NCBI GenBank assembly: GCA_016858145.1
Contig: JAEHOE010000024.1
Span: 62,001-126,000 of the forward strand
Source of the DNA: Edaphochlamys debaryana
Lineage: Eukaryota; Chlorophyta; Chlorophyceae; Chlamydomonadales
DNA length: 64,000 nucleotides
Reading direction: 5' to 3'
Shown: positions 21,339-33,199 of the stretch, one piece after another
How positions within the stretch are numbered: position 1 is the first letter of the stretch
How the letters are laid out: every line of letters starts with the position of its first letter
Made by a program: the position numbers and the translations under genes
Notes under the pieces: model-generated
Databases searched by the model: none
The model's input: only the letters and a program-made list of their open reading frames with translations
Told to the model about the DNA's origin: nothing

Positions 21339-24300
21339 GGGGAAGGGATTGGGGCGGTCGGGTCGGGGAGGGCGCACTGCGGCGGGCCGTGGCGGGCCTC
21401 CCCAGGCCAGATCATGGTACCGTGGGCACGGTGCGTGATCTGGGGGAGGGGCAGCGGGGTCCAAGGCTCGGATTCGTGTCGCCCACGACCGCCGCCCGGT
21501 CGCCGCCGGCTGTGCTCAATCCCCAACCTTCCCCCGAGGCCCCCTGAGGCCGCTCGGCCAGGTCCCACCTGTTTCCTGGCAAGCGGCGGGCGGCGGAAGC
21601 TGTGGGAGCGTGGAGGTGGAGGGCGTGTGCACCGGCTGCAGTGCTGTACGGCATGCACCTGTACGGCAGTGGGTGTCAAGAGTTGCGCCTATGTTAGGGG
21701 AAGGGATTGGGGCGGTCGGGTCGGGGAGGGCGCGCTGCGGCGGGCCTCCCCAGGCCAGATCATGGTACCGTGGGCACGGTGCGTGATCTGGGGGAGGGGG
21801 AGCGGAGTCCGAGGCTCGGATTCGTGTCGCCCACGACAGCCGCCCGGTCGCCGCCGGCTGTGCTCAGTCCCCGACCTTCCCCCGAGGCCCCCTGAGGCCG
21901 CTCGGCCAGGTCCCACCTGTTTCCTGGCAAGCGGCGGGCGGCGGGAGCTGTGGGAGCGTGGAGGTGGAGGGCGTGTGCACCGGCTGCAGTGCTGTACGGC
22001 ATGCACCTGTACGGCAGTGGGTGGCAAGAGGTGCGCCTATGTTAGGGGAAGGGATTGGAGCGGTCGGGTCGGGGAGGGCGCGCTGCGGCGGGCCTCCCCA
22101 GGCCAGATCATGGTACCGTGGGCACGGTGCGTGATCTGGGGGAGGGGGAGCGGAGTCCGAGGCTCGGATTCGTGTCGCCCACGACAGCCGCCCGGTCGCC
22201 GCCGGCTGTGCTCAGTCCCCGACCTTCCCCCGAGGCCCCCTGAGGCCGCTCGGCCAGGTCCCACCTGTTTCCTGGCAAGCGGCGGGCGGCGGGAGCTGTG
22301 GGAGCTTGGAGGTGGAGGGCGTGTGCACCGGCTGCAGTGCTGTACGGCATGCACCTGTACGGCAGTGGGTGTCAAGAGGTGCGCCTATGTTAGGGGAAGG
22401 GATTGGAGCGGTCGGGTCGGGGAGGGCGCGCTGCGGCGGGCCTCCCCAGGCCAGATCATGGTACCGTGGGCACGGTGCGTGATCTGGGGGAGGGGGAGCG
22501 GAGTCCGAGGCTCGGATTCGTGTCGCCCACGACAGCCGCCCGGTCGCCGCCGGCTGTGCTCAGTCCCCGACCTTCCCCCGAGGCCCCCTGAGGCCGCTCG
22601 GCCAGGTCCCACCTGTTTCCTGGCAAGCGGCGGGCGGCGGGAGCTGTGGGAGCTTGGAGGTGGAGGGCGTGTGCACCGGCTGCAGTGCTGTACGGCATGC
22701 ACCTGTACGGCAGTGGGTGTCAAGAGGTGCGCCTATGTTAGGGGAAGGGATTGGGGCGGTCGGGTCGGGGAGGGCGCGCTGCGGCGGGCCTCCCCAGGCC
22801 AGATCATGGTACCGTGGGCACGGTGCGTGATCTGGGGGAGGGGGAGCGGAGTCCGAGGCTCGGATTCGTGTCGCCCACGTCCGCCGCCCGGTCGCCGCCG
22901 GCTGTGCTCAGTCCCCAACCTTCCCCCAAGGCCCCCTGAGGCCGCCTGGCCAGGCCCCACCTGTTTCCTGGCAAGCGGCGTGCAGTGGGAGCTGTGGGAG
23001 CTTGGAGGTGGAGGGCGTGTGCACCGGCTGCAGTGCTGTACGGCATGCACCTGTACGGCAGTGGGTGGGGCGGGGTGCGCCTATGTCAGGGGAAGGGACT
23101 GGGGCGGTTGGGTCGGGCGGGGCGCGCTGCGGCGGCCTTGCCCAGGCCAGATCATGGTACCGTGGGCACCGTGCGTGATCTGGCCAACGGGAGTGGAGTC
23201 CGGGGCTCGGATTCGTGTCGCCCACGTCCGCCGCCCGGTCGCCGCCGGCTGTGCTCAGTCCCCGACCTTCCCCCGAGGCCCCCTGAGGCCGCTCGGCCAG
23301 GTCCCACCTGTTTCCTGGCAAGCGGCGGGCGGCGGGAGCTGTGGGAGCGTGGAGGTGGAGGGCGTGTGCACCGGCTGCAGTGCTGTACGGCATGCACCTG
23401 TACGGCAGTGGGTGGCAAGAGGTGCGCCTATGTTAGGGGAAGGGATTGGAGCGGTCGGGTCGGGGAGGGCGCGCTGCGGCGGGCCTCCCCAGGCCAGATC
23501 ATGGTACCGTGGGCACGGTGCGTGATCTGGGGGAGGGGGAGCGGAGTCCGAGGCTCGGATTCGTGTCGCCCACGACAGCCGCCCGGTCGCCGCCGGCTGT
23601 GCTCAGTCCCCGACCTTCCCCCGAGGCCCCCTGAGGCCGCTCGGCCAGGTCCCACCTGTTTCCTGGCAAGCGGCGGGCGGCGGGAGCTGTGGGAGCTTGG
23701 AGGTGGAGGGCGTGTGCACCGGCTGCAGTGCTGTACGGCATGCACCTGTACGGCAGTGGGTGTCAAGAGGTGCGCCTATGTTAGGGGAAGGGATTGGAGC
23801 GGTCGGGTCGGGGAGGGCGCGCTGCGGCGGGCCTCCCCAGGCCAGATCATGGTACCGTGGGCACGGTGCGTGATCTGGGGGAGGGGGAGCGGAGTCCGAG
23901 GCTCGGATTCGTGTCGCCCACGACAGCCGCCCGGTCGCCGCCGGCTGTGCTCAGTCCCCGACCTTCCCCCGAGGCCCCCTGAGGCCGCTCGGCCAGGTCC
24001 CACCTGTTTCCTGGCAAGCGGCGGGCGGCGGGAGCTGTGGGAGCTTGGAGGTGGAGGGCGTGTGCACCGGCTGCAGTGCTGTACGGCATGCACCTGTACG
24101 GCAGTGGGTGTCAAGAGGTGCGCCTATGTTAGGGGAAGGGATTGGGGCGGTCGGGTCGGGGAGGGCGCGCTGCGGCGGGCCTCCCCAGGCCAGATCATGG
24201 TACCGTGGGCACGGTGCGTGATCTGGGGGAGGGGGAGCGGAGTCCGAGGCTCGGATTCGTGTCGCCCACGTCCGCCGCCCGGTCGCCGCCGGCTGTGCTC

Positions 24301-27300
24301 AGTCCCCAACCTTCCCCCAAGGCCCCCTGAGGCCGCCTGGCCAGGCCCCACCTGTTTCCTGGCAAGCGGCGTGCAGTGGGAGCTGTGGGAGCTTGGAGGT
24401 GGAGGGCGTGTGCACCGGCTGCAGTGCTGTACGGCATGCACCTGTACGGCAGTGGGTGGGGCGGGGTGCGCCTATGTCAGGGGAAGGGACTGGGGCGGTT
24501 GGGTCGGGCGGGGCGCGCTGCGGCGGCCTTGCCCAGGCCAGATCATGGTACCGTGGGCACCGTGCGTGATCTGGCCAACGGGAGTGGAGTCCGGGGCTCG
24601 GATTCGTGTCGCCCACGTCCGCCGCCCGGTCGCCGCCGGCTGTGCTCAGTCCCCGACCTTCCCCCGAGGCCCCCTGAGGCCGCTCGGCCAGGTCCCACCT
24701 GTTTCCTGGCAAGCGGCGGGCGGCGGGAGCTGTGGGAGCGTGGAGGTGGAGGGCGTGTGCACCGGCTGCAGTGCTGTACGGCATGCACCTGTACGGCAGT
24801 GGGTGGCAAGAGGTGCGCCTATGTTAGGGGAAGGGATTGGAGCGGTCGGGTCGGGGAGGGCGCGCTGCGGCGGGCCTCCCCAGGCCAGATCATGGTACCG
24901 TGGGCACGGTGCGTGATCTGGGGGAGGGGGAGCGGAGTCCGAGGCTCGGATTCGTGTCGCCCACGACAGCCGCCCGGTCGCCGCCGGCTGTGCTCAGTCC
25001 CCGACCTTCCCCCGAGGCCCCCTGAGGCCGCTCGGCCAGGTCCCACCTGTTTCCTGGCAAGCGGCGGGCGGCGGGAGCTGTGGGAGCGTGGAGGTGGAGG
25101 GCGTGTGCACCGGCTGCAGTGCTGTACGGCATGCACCTGTACGGCAGTGGGTGTCAAGAGGTGCGCCTATGTTAGGGGAAGGGATTGGAGCGGTCGGGTC
25201 GGGGAGGGCGCGCTGCGGCGGGCCTCCCCAGGCCAGATCATGGTACCGTGGGCACGGTGCGTGATCTGGGGGAGGGGGAGCGGAGTCCGAGGCTCGGATT
25301 CGTGTCGCCCACGTCCGCCGCCCGGTCGCCGCCGGCTGTGCTCAGTCCCCAACCTTCCCCCGAGGCCCCCTGAGGCCGCCTGGCCAGGCCCCACCTGTTT
25401 CCTGGCAAGCGGCGTGCAGTGGGAGCTGTGGGAGCTTGGAGGTGGAGGGCGTGTGCACCGGCTGCAGTGCTGTACGGCATGCACCTGTACGGCAGTGGGT
25501 GGCAAGAGGTGCGCCTATGTTAGGAGAAGGGATTGGGGCGGTCGGGTCGGGGAGGGCGCGCTGCGGCGGGCCTCCCCAGGCCAGATCATGGTACCGTGGG
25601 CACGGTGCGTGATCTGGCCAACGGGAGTGGAGTCCGGGGCTCGGATTCGTGTCGCCCACGTCCGCCGCCCGGTCGCCGCCGGCTGTGCTCAGTCCCCAAC
25701 CTTCCCCCAAGGCCCCCTGAGGCCGCCTGGCCAGGCCCCACCTGTTTCCTGGCAAGCGGCGTGCAGTGGGAGCTGTGGGAGCTTGGAGGTGGAGGGCGTG
25801 TGCACCGGCTGCAGTGCTGTACGGCATGCACCTGTACGGCAGTGGGTGGGGCGGGGTGCGCCTATGTCAGGGGAAGGGACTGGGGCGGTTGGGTCGGGCG
25901 GGGCGCGCTGCGGCGGCCTTGCCCAGGCCAGATCATGGTACCGTGGGCACCGTGCGTGATCTGGCCAACGGGAGTGGAGTCCGGGGCTCGGATTCGTGTC
26001 GCCCACGTCCGCCGCCCGGTCGCCGCCGGCTGTGCTCAGTCCCCGACCTTCCCCCGAGGCCCCCTGAGGCCGCTCGGCCAGGTCCCACCTGTTTCCTGGC
26101 AAGCGGCGGGCGGCGGGAGCTGTGGGAGCGTGGAGGTGGAGGGCGTGTGCACCGGCTGCAGTGCTGTACGGCATGCACCTGTACGGCAGTGGGTGGCAAG
26201 AGGTGCGCCTATGTTAGGGGAAGGGATTGGAGCGGTCGGGTCGGGGAGGGCGCGCTGCGGCGGGCCTCCCCAGGCCAGATCATGGTACCGTGGGCACGGT
26301 GCGTGATCTGGCCAACGGGAGTGGAGTCCGGGGCTCGGATTCGTGTCGCCCACGTCCGCCGCCCGGTCGCCGCCGGCTGTGCTCAGTCCCCGACCTTCCC
26401 CCGAGGCCCCCTGAGGCCGCTCGGCCAGGTCCCACCTGTTTCCTGGCAAGCGGCGGGCGGCGGGAGCTGTGGGAGCGTGGAGGTGGAGGGCGTGTGCACC
26501 GGCTGCAGTGCTGTACGGCATGCACCTGTACGGCAGTGGGTGGCAAGAGGTGCGCCTATGTTAGGAGAAGGGATTGGGGCGGTCGGGTCGGGGAGGGCGC
26601 GCTGCGGCGGGCCTCCCCAGGCCAGATCATGGTACCGTGGGCACGGTGCGTGATCTGGGGGAGGGGGAGCGGAGTCCGAGGCTCGGATTCGTGTCGCCCA
26701 CGTCCGCCGCCCGGTCGCCGCCGGCTGTGCTCAGTCCCCAACCTTCCCCCGAGGCCCCCTGAGGCCGCCTGGCCAGGCCCCACCTGTTTCCTGGCAAGCG
26801 GCGTGCAGTGGGAGCTGTGGGAGCTTGGAGGTGGAGGGCGTGTGCACCGGCTGCAGTGCTGTACGGCATGCACCTGTACGGCAGTGGGTGGCAAGAGGTG
26901 CGCCTATGTTAGGAGAAGGGATTGGGGCGGTCGGGTCGGGGAGGGCGCGCTGCGGCGGGCCTCCCCAGGCCAGATCATGGTACCGTGGGCACGGTGCGTG
27001 ATCTGGCCAACGGGAGTGGAGTCCGGGGCTCGGATTCGTGTCGCCCACGTCCGCCGCCCGGTCGCCGCCGGCTGTGCTCAGTCCCCAACCTTCCCCCAAG
27101 GCCCCCTGAGGCCGCCTGGCCAGGCCCCACCTGTTTCCTGGCAAGCGGCGTGCAGTGGGAGCTGTGGGAGCTTGGAGGTGGAGGGCGTGTGCACCGGCTG
27201 CAGTGCTGTACGGCATGCACCTGTACGGCAGTGGGTGGGGCGGGGTGCGCCTATGTCAGGGGAAGGGACTGGGGCGGTTGGGTCGGGCGGTGCGCGCTGC

Positions 27301-30300
27301 GGCGGCCTTGCCCAGGCCAGATCATGGTACCGTGGGCACCGTGTGTGATCTGGGGGAGGGGGAGCGGAGTCCGAGGCTCGGATTCGTGTCGCCCACGTCC
27401 GCCGCCCGGTCGCCGCCGGCTGTGCTCAGTCCCCGACCTTCCCCCGAGGCCCCCTGAGGCCGCTCGGCCAGGTCCCACCTGTTTCCTGGCAAGCGGCGGG
27501 CGGCGGGAGCTGTGGGAGCGTGGAGGTGGAGGGCGTGTGCACCGGCTGCAGTGCTGTACGGCATGCACCTGTACGGCAGTGGGTGGCAAGAGGTGCGCCT
27601 ATGTTAGGGGAAGGGATTGGAGCGGTCGGGTCGGGGAGGGCGCGCTGCGGCGGGCCTCCCCAGGCCAGATCATGGTACCGTGGGCACGGTGCGTGATCTG
27701 GCCAACGGGAGTGGAGTCCGGGGCTCGGATTCGTGTCGCCCACGTCCGCCGCCCGGTCGCCGCCGGCTGTGCTCAGTCCCCGACCTTCCCCCGAGGCCCC
27801 CTGAGGCCGCTCGGCCAGGTCCCACCTGTTTCCTGGCAAGCGGCGGGCGGCGGGAGCTGTGGGAGCGTGGAGGTGGAGGGCGTGTGCACCGGCTGCAGTG
27901 CTGTACGGCATGCACCTGTACGGCAGTGGGTGGCAAGAGGTGCGCCTATGTTAGGGGAAGGGATTGGAGCGGTCGGGTCGGGGAGGGCGCGCTGCGGCGG
28001 GCCTCCCCAGGCCAGATCATGGTACCGTGGGCACGGTGCGTGATCTGGGGGAGGGGGAGCGGAGTCCGAGGCTCGGATTCGTGTCGCCCACGTCCGCCGC
28101 CCGGTCGCCGCCGGCTGTGCTCAGTCCCCAACCTTCCCCCGAGGCCCCCTGAGGCCGCCTGGCCAGGCCCCACCTGTTTCCTGGCAAGCGGCGTGCAGTG
28201 GGAGCTGTGGGAGCTTGGAGGTGGAGGGCGTGTGCACCGGCTGCAGTGCTGTACGGCATGCACCTGTACGGCAGTGGGTGGCAAGAGGTGCGCCTATGTT
28301 AGGAGAAGGGATTGGGGCGGTCGGGTCGGGGAGGGCGCGCTGCGGCGGGCCTCCCCAGGCCAGATCATGGTACCGTGGGCACGGTGCGTGATCTGGCCAA
28401 CGGGAGTGGAGTCCGGGGCTCGGATTCGTGTCGCCCACGTCCGCCGCCCGGTCGCCGCCGGCTGTGCTCAGTCCCCAACCTTCCCCCAAGGCCCCCTGAG
28501 GCCGCCTGGCCAGGCCCCACCTGTTTCCTGGCAAGCGGCGTGCAGTGGGAGCTGTGGGAGCTTGGAGGTGGAGGGCGTGTGCACCGGCTGCAGTGCTGTA
28601 CGGCATGCACCTGTACGGCAGTGGGTGGGGCGGGGTGCGCCTATGTCAGGGGAAGGGACTGGGGCGGTTGGGTCGGGCGGTGCGCGCTGCGGCGGCCTTG
28701 CCCAGGCCAGATCATGGTACCGTGGGCACCGTGCGTGATCTGGCCAACGGGAGTGGAGTCCGGGGCTCGGATTCGTGTCGCCCACGTCCGCCGCCCGGTC
28801 GCCGCCGGCTGTGCTCAGTCCCCGACCTTCCCCCGAGGCCCCCTGAGGCCGCTCGGCCAGGTCCCACCTGTTTCCTGGCAAGCGGCGGGCGGCGGGAGCT
28901 GTGGGAGCTTGGAGGTGGAGGGCGTGTGCACCGGCTGCAGTGCTGTACGGCATGCACCTGTACGGCAGTGGGTGGCAAGAGGTGCGCCTATGTTAGGGGA
29001 AGGGATTGGAGCGGTCGGGTCGGGGAGGGCGCGCTGCGGCGGGCCTCCCCAGGCCAGATCATGGTACCGTGGGCACGGTGCGTGATCTGGCCAACGGGAG
29101 TGGAGTCCGGGGCTCGGATTCGTGTCGCCCACGTCCGCCGCCCGGTCGCCGCCCGCTGTGCTCAGTCCCCGACCTTCCCCCGAGGCCCCCTGAGGCCGCT
29201 CGGCCAGGTCCCACCTGTTTCCTGGCAAGCGGCGGGCGGCGGGAGCTGTGGGAGCGTGGAGGTGGAGGGCGTGTGCACCGGCTGCAGTGCTGTACGGCAT
29301 GCACCTGTACGGCAGTGGGTGGCAAGAGGTGCGCCTATGTTAGGAGAAGGGATTGGGGCGGTCGGGTCGGGGAGGGCGCGCTGCGGCGGGCCTCCCCAGG
29401 CCAGATCATGGTACCGTGGGCACGGTGCGTGATCTGGGGGAGGGGGAGCGGAGTCCGAGGCTCGGATTCGTGTCGCCCACGTCCGCCGCCCGGTCGCCGC
29501 CGGCTGTGCTCAGTCCCCAACCTTCCCCCGAGGCCCCCTGAGGCCGCCTGGCCAGGCCCCACCTGTTTCCTGGCAAGCGGCGTGCAGTGGGAGCTGTGGG
29601 AGCTTGGAGGTGGAGGGCGTGTGCACCGGCTGCAGTGCTGTACGGCATGCACCTGTACGGCAGTGGGTGGCAAGAGGTGCGCCTATGTTAGGAGAAGGGA
29701 TTGGGGCGGTCGGGTCGGGGAGGGCGCGCTGCGGCGGGCCTCCCCAGGCCAGATCATGGTACCGTGGGCACGGTGCGTGATCTGGCCAACGGGAGTGGAG
29801 TCCGGGGCTCGGATTCGTGTCGCCCACGTCCGCCGCCCGGTCGCCGCCGGCTGTGCTCAGTCCCCAACCTTCCCCCAAGGCCCCCTGAGGCCGCCTGGCC
29901 AGGCCCCACCTGTTTCCTGGCAAGCGGCGTGCAGTGGGAGCTGTGGGAGCTTGGAGGTGGAGGGCGTGTGCACCGGCTGCAGTGCTGTACGGCATGCACC
30001 TGTACGGCAGTGGGTGGGGCGGGGTGCGCCTATGTCAGGGGAAGGGACTGGGGCGGTTGGGTCGGGCGGTGCGCGCTGCGGCGGCCTTGCCCAGGCCAGA
30101 TCATGGTACCGTGGGCACCGTGCGTGATCTGGCCAACGGGAGTGGAGTCCGGGGCTCGGATTCGTGTCGCCCACGTCCGCCGCCCGGTCGCCGCCGGCTG
30201 TGCTCAGTCCCCGACCTTCCCCCGAGGCCCCCTGAGGCCGCTCGGCCAGGTCCCACCTGTTTCCTGGCAAGCGGCGGGCGGCGGGAGCTGTGGGAGCGTG

Positions 30301-32627
30301 GAGGTGGAGGGCGTGTGCACCGGCTGCAGTGCTGTACGGCATGCACCTGTACGGCAGTGGGTGGCAAGAGGTGCGCCTATGTTAGGGGAAGGGATTGGAG
30401 CGGTCGGGTCGGGGAGGGCGCGCTGCGGCGGGCCTCCCCAGGCCAGATCATGGTACCGTGGGCACGGTGCGTGATCTGGCCAACGGGAGTGGAGTCCGGG
30501 GCTCGGATTCGTGTCGCCCACGTCCGCCGCCCGGTCGCCGCCCGCTGTGCTCAGTCCCCGACCTTCCCCCGAGGCCCCCTGAGGCCGCTCGGCCAGGTCC
30601 CACCTGTTTCCTGGCAAGCGGCGGGCGGCGGGAGCTGTGGGAGCGTGGAGGTGGAGGGCGTGTGCACCGGCTGCAGTGCTGTACGGCATGCACCTGTACG
30701 GCAGTGGGTGGCAAGAGGTGCGCCTATGTTAGGGGAAGGGATTGGAGCGGTCGGGTCGGGGAGGGCGCGCTGCGGCGGGCCTCCCCAGGCCAGATCATGG
30801 TACCGTGGGCACGGTGCGTGATCTGGGGGAGGGGGAGCGGAGTCCGAGGCTCGGATTCGTGTCGCCCACGTCCGCCGCCCGGTCGCCGCCGGCTGTGCTC
30901 AGTCCCCGACCTTCCCCCGAGGCCCCCTGAGGCCGCCTGGCCAGGCCCCACCTGTTTCCTGGCAAGCGGCGTGCAGTGGGAGCTGTGGGAGCTTGGAGGT
31001 GGAGGGCGTGTGCACCGGCTGCAGTGCTGTACGGCATGCACCTGTACGGCAGTGGGTGGCAAGAGGTGCGCCTATGTTAGGAGAAGGGATTGGGGCGGTC
31101 GGGTCGGGGAGGGCGCGCTGCGGCGGGCCTCCCCAGGCCAGATCATGGTACCGTGGGCACGGTGCGTGATCTGGCCAACGGGAGTGGAGTCCGGGGCTCG
31201 GATTCGTGTCGCCCACGACAGCCGCCCGGTCGCCGCCGGCTGTGCTCAGTCCCCGACCTTCCCCCGAGGCCCCCTGAGGCCGCTCGGCCAGGTCCCACCT
31301 GTTTCCTGGCAAGCGGCGGGCGGCGGGAGCTGTGGGAGCGTGGAGGTGGAGGGCGTGTGCACCGGCTGCAGTGCTGTACGGCATGCACCTGTACGGCAGT
31401 GGGTGGCAAGAGGTGCGCCTATGTTAGGGGAAGGGATTGGAGCGGTCGGGTCGGGGAGGGCGCGCTGCGGCGGGCCTCCCCAGGCCAGATCATGGTACCG
31501 TGGGCACGGTGCGTGATCTGGGGGAGGGGGAGCGGAGTCCGAGGCTCGGATTCGTGTCGCCCACGTCCGCCGCCCGGTCGCCGCCGGCTGTGCTCAGTCC
31601 CCAACCTTCCCCCGAGGCCCCCTGAGGCCGCCTGGCCAGGCCCCACCTGTTTCCTGGCAAGCGGCGTGCAGTGGGAGCTGTGGGGGCTTGGAGGTGGAGG
31701 GCGTGTGCACCGGCTGCAGTGCTGTACGGCATGCACCTGTACGGCAGTGGGTGGGGCGGGGTGCGCCTATGTCAGGGGAAGGGACTGGGGCGGTTGGGTC
31801 GGGCGGGGCGCGCTGCGGCGGCCTTGCCCAGGCCAGATCATGGTACCGTGGGCACCGTGCGTGATCTGGCCAAGGGGAGTGGAGTCCGGGGCTCGGATTC
31901 GTGTCGCCCACGTCCGCCGCCCGGTCGCCGCCGGCTGTACTCGGTCCCCGACCTTCCCCCAAGGCCCCCTGAGGCCGCCTGGCCAGGCCCCACCTGTTTC
32001 CTGGCAAGCGGCGTGCAGTGGGAGCTGTGGGAGCTTGGAGGTGGAGGGCGTGTGCACCGGCTGCAGTGCTGTACGGCATGCACCTGTACGGCAGTGGGTG
32101 GGGCGGGGTGCGCCCATGTCAGGGGAAGGGACTGGGGCGGTTGGGTCGGGCGGGGCGCGCTGCGGCGGCCTTGCCCAGGCCAGATCATGGTACCGTGGGC
32201 ACCGTGCGTGATCTGGCCAAGGGGAGTGGGAGTCCGGGGCTCGGATTCGTGTCGCCCATGTCCGCCGCCCGGTCGCCGCCGGCTGTGCTCAGTCCCCGAC
32301 CTTCCCCCAAGGCCCCCTGAGGCCGCCTGGCCAGGCCCCACCTGTTTCCTGGCAAGCGGCGTGCAGTGGGAGCTGTGGGAGCTTGGAGGTGGAGGGCGTG
32401 TGCACCGGCTGCAGTGCTGTACGGCATGCACCTGTACGGCAGTGGGTGGGGCGGGGTGCGCCCATGTCAGGGGAAGGGACTGGGGCGGTTGGGTCGGGCG
32501 GGGCGCGCTGCGGCGGCCTTGCCCAGGCCAGATCATGGTACCGTGGGCACCGTGCGTGATCTGGCCAAGGGGAGTGGGAGTCCGGGGCTCGGATTCGTGT
32601 CGCCCATGTCCGCCGCCCGGTCGCCGC
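21339..32627 (-). repeat. Right tandem array, ~348-bp unit, about 32.5 copies
   Basis: About 33 landmark hairpins occur from 21407 to about 32530, spaced 347-348 bases. Two main unit variants alternate: one reads GGGGGAGGGGGAGCGGAG after the hairpin, the other CCAACGGGAGTGGAG. The first unit carries a 10-base insertion. Units are arranged in higher-order blocks of four, about 1390 bp, for example near 22037/23428 and near 26556/27946/29335/30724. Confidence 0.95.
21407..21443. repeat. Hairpin of the array unit (representative copy)
   Basis: Each unit carries a 37-base inverted repeat: CCAGATCA, a short mismatch, CCGTG, a GG loop, CACGG, a short mismatch, TGATCTGG. The CCAGATCA/TGATCTGG box also occurs in both termini of the large element. 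This links array and termini and suggests a protein-binding site. Confidence 0.8.
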
Positions 32628-32872
32628 TGGTGCGGCTTAATTCAGGGCATGTCTTAGGCTTACGGGATGCAGCTTGGGCTTGAGGGGCGTGGTCGCGGGG
32701 CACAGATCACCTTGCGCTGTGCTCGCCGTGGCCGCCGGCCAACGGTCGCGGCCAAGGGCGTCGCCGTACGATGCCGTACGCGGTCCGGGGTTCAGGCATT
32801 GTTATCAGCATGCCATAGGGATGTTACAGCCGCGAAAGCGCGGCGAGATACGCAAGCTGTCCCAGATCACGT

Positions 32873-32931
32873 TGCTCTGACGGTCCAGCCGTCAGTAACC
32901 AGATCATGATCAGCGACGGTAAACCGTCAGT
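32873..32931 (-). repeat. Right terminus with two hairpins
   Basis: Exact reverse complement of the left terminus, ending CCGTCAGT at 32931. Both hairpins and the CCAGATCA boxes are intact. Confidence 0.8.
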
Positions 32932-33199
32932 ACAAATACCTCGCTGTGGGCCCTGCATGCAGACCTCACCACCGCCCCAGGGTAAGGGCGCCACGGTTGT
33001 GTGAGGGACCCGGGGTAAAGGAGCACCCGGAAGTCCTACAGAGTCTGCCAGATCTTGACCCAGGCTCGGTTAGTCACCTAGGTTAGGCACAGGATCCTTA
33101 CGAGGTTTAGCAAACCGCTGCCATCTGAGCGCATCTACCCCCAGCTTCCCATGATCTCCCCACCTCATCCCACCTTCAACCCCATCCAACACCCCGCAG
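32932..33199. other. Flank between the element and the SMG1 remnant
   Basis: No gene. The first SMG1-like exon starts at 33200 after a C-rich acceptor, with no ATG upstream in its frame, so this stretch is intronic in origin or a truncated flank. Confidence 0.45.

Larger units (their letters stand above)
14204..32931. mobile_element. Giant inverted-repeat element with array-bearing arms
   Basis: The sequence from 14204 inward reappears as its reverse complement from 32931 inward. Identity begins sharply at ACTGACGG on both sides and flanking bases outside do not match. The left arm runs 14204-18146 and the right 19944-32931, separated by a 1797-bp spacer. Each arm has the same order: about 300 bp of terminal sequence, a tandem array of ~348-bp units, and about 1.4 kb of inner unique sequence. 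Arm copies differ only at scattered positions where I compared them. Sharp shared termini and hairpins suggest a large TIR transposon or a derivative. I could identify no transposase and no target-site duplication (left flank ends GGCAG, right flank begins ACAAA). A segmental palindrome or an assembly artefact remains possible. Confidence 0.65.

Noticed and set aside
14815..23525. Very long open frames through the 348-bp arrays (up to about 800 codons, on both strands)
   Set aside because: The unit length is a multiple of three and the GC content removes stops, so every frame stays open. Units of 347 bases shift the frame between copies without penalty, and the translation has no recognisable fold.
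21339..32627. CRISPR-like regular repeats
   Set aside because: Units are ~348 bp, contiguous and without unique spacers, in a eukaryotic genome with no cas genes.
32932..33000. Similarity of the two flanks of the large element (GTGGGCCCTGCA words near 14130 and 32946)
   Set aside because: The match is short, gapped and not adjacent to the termini, so it is not a target-site duplication.
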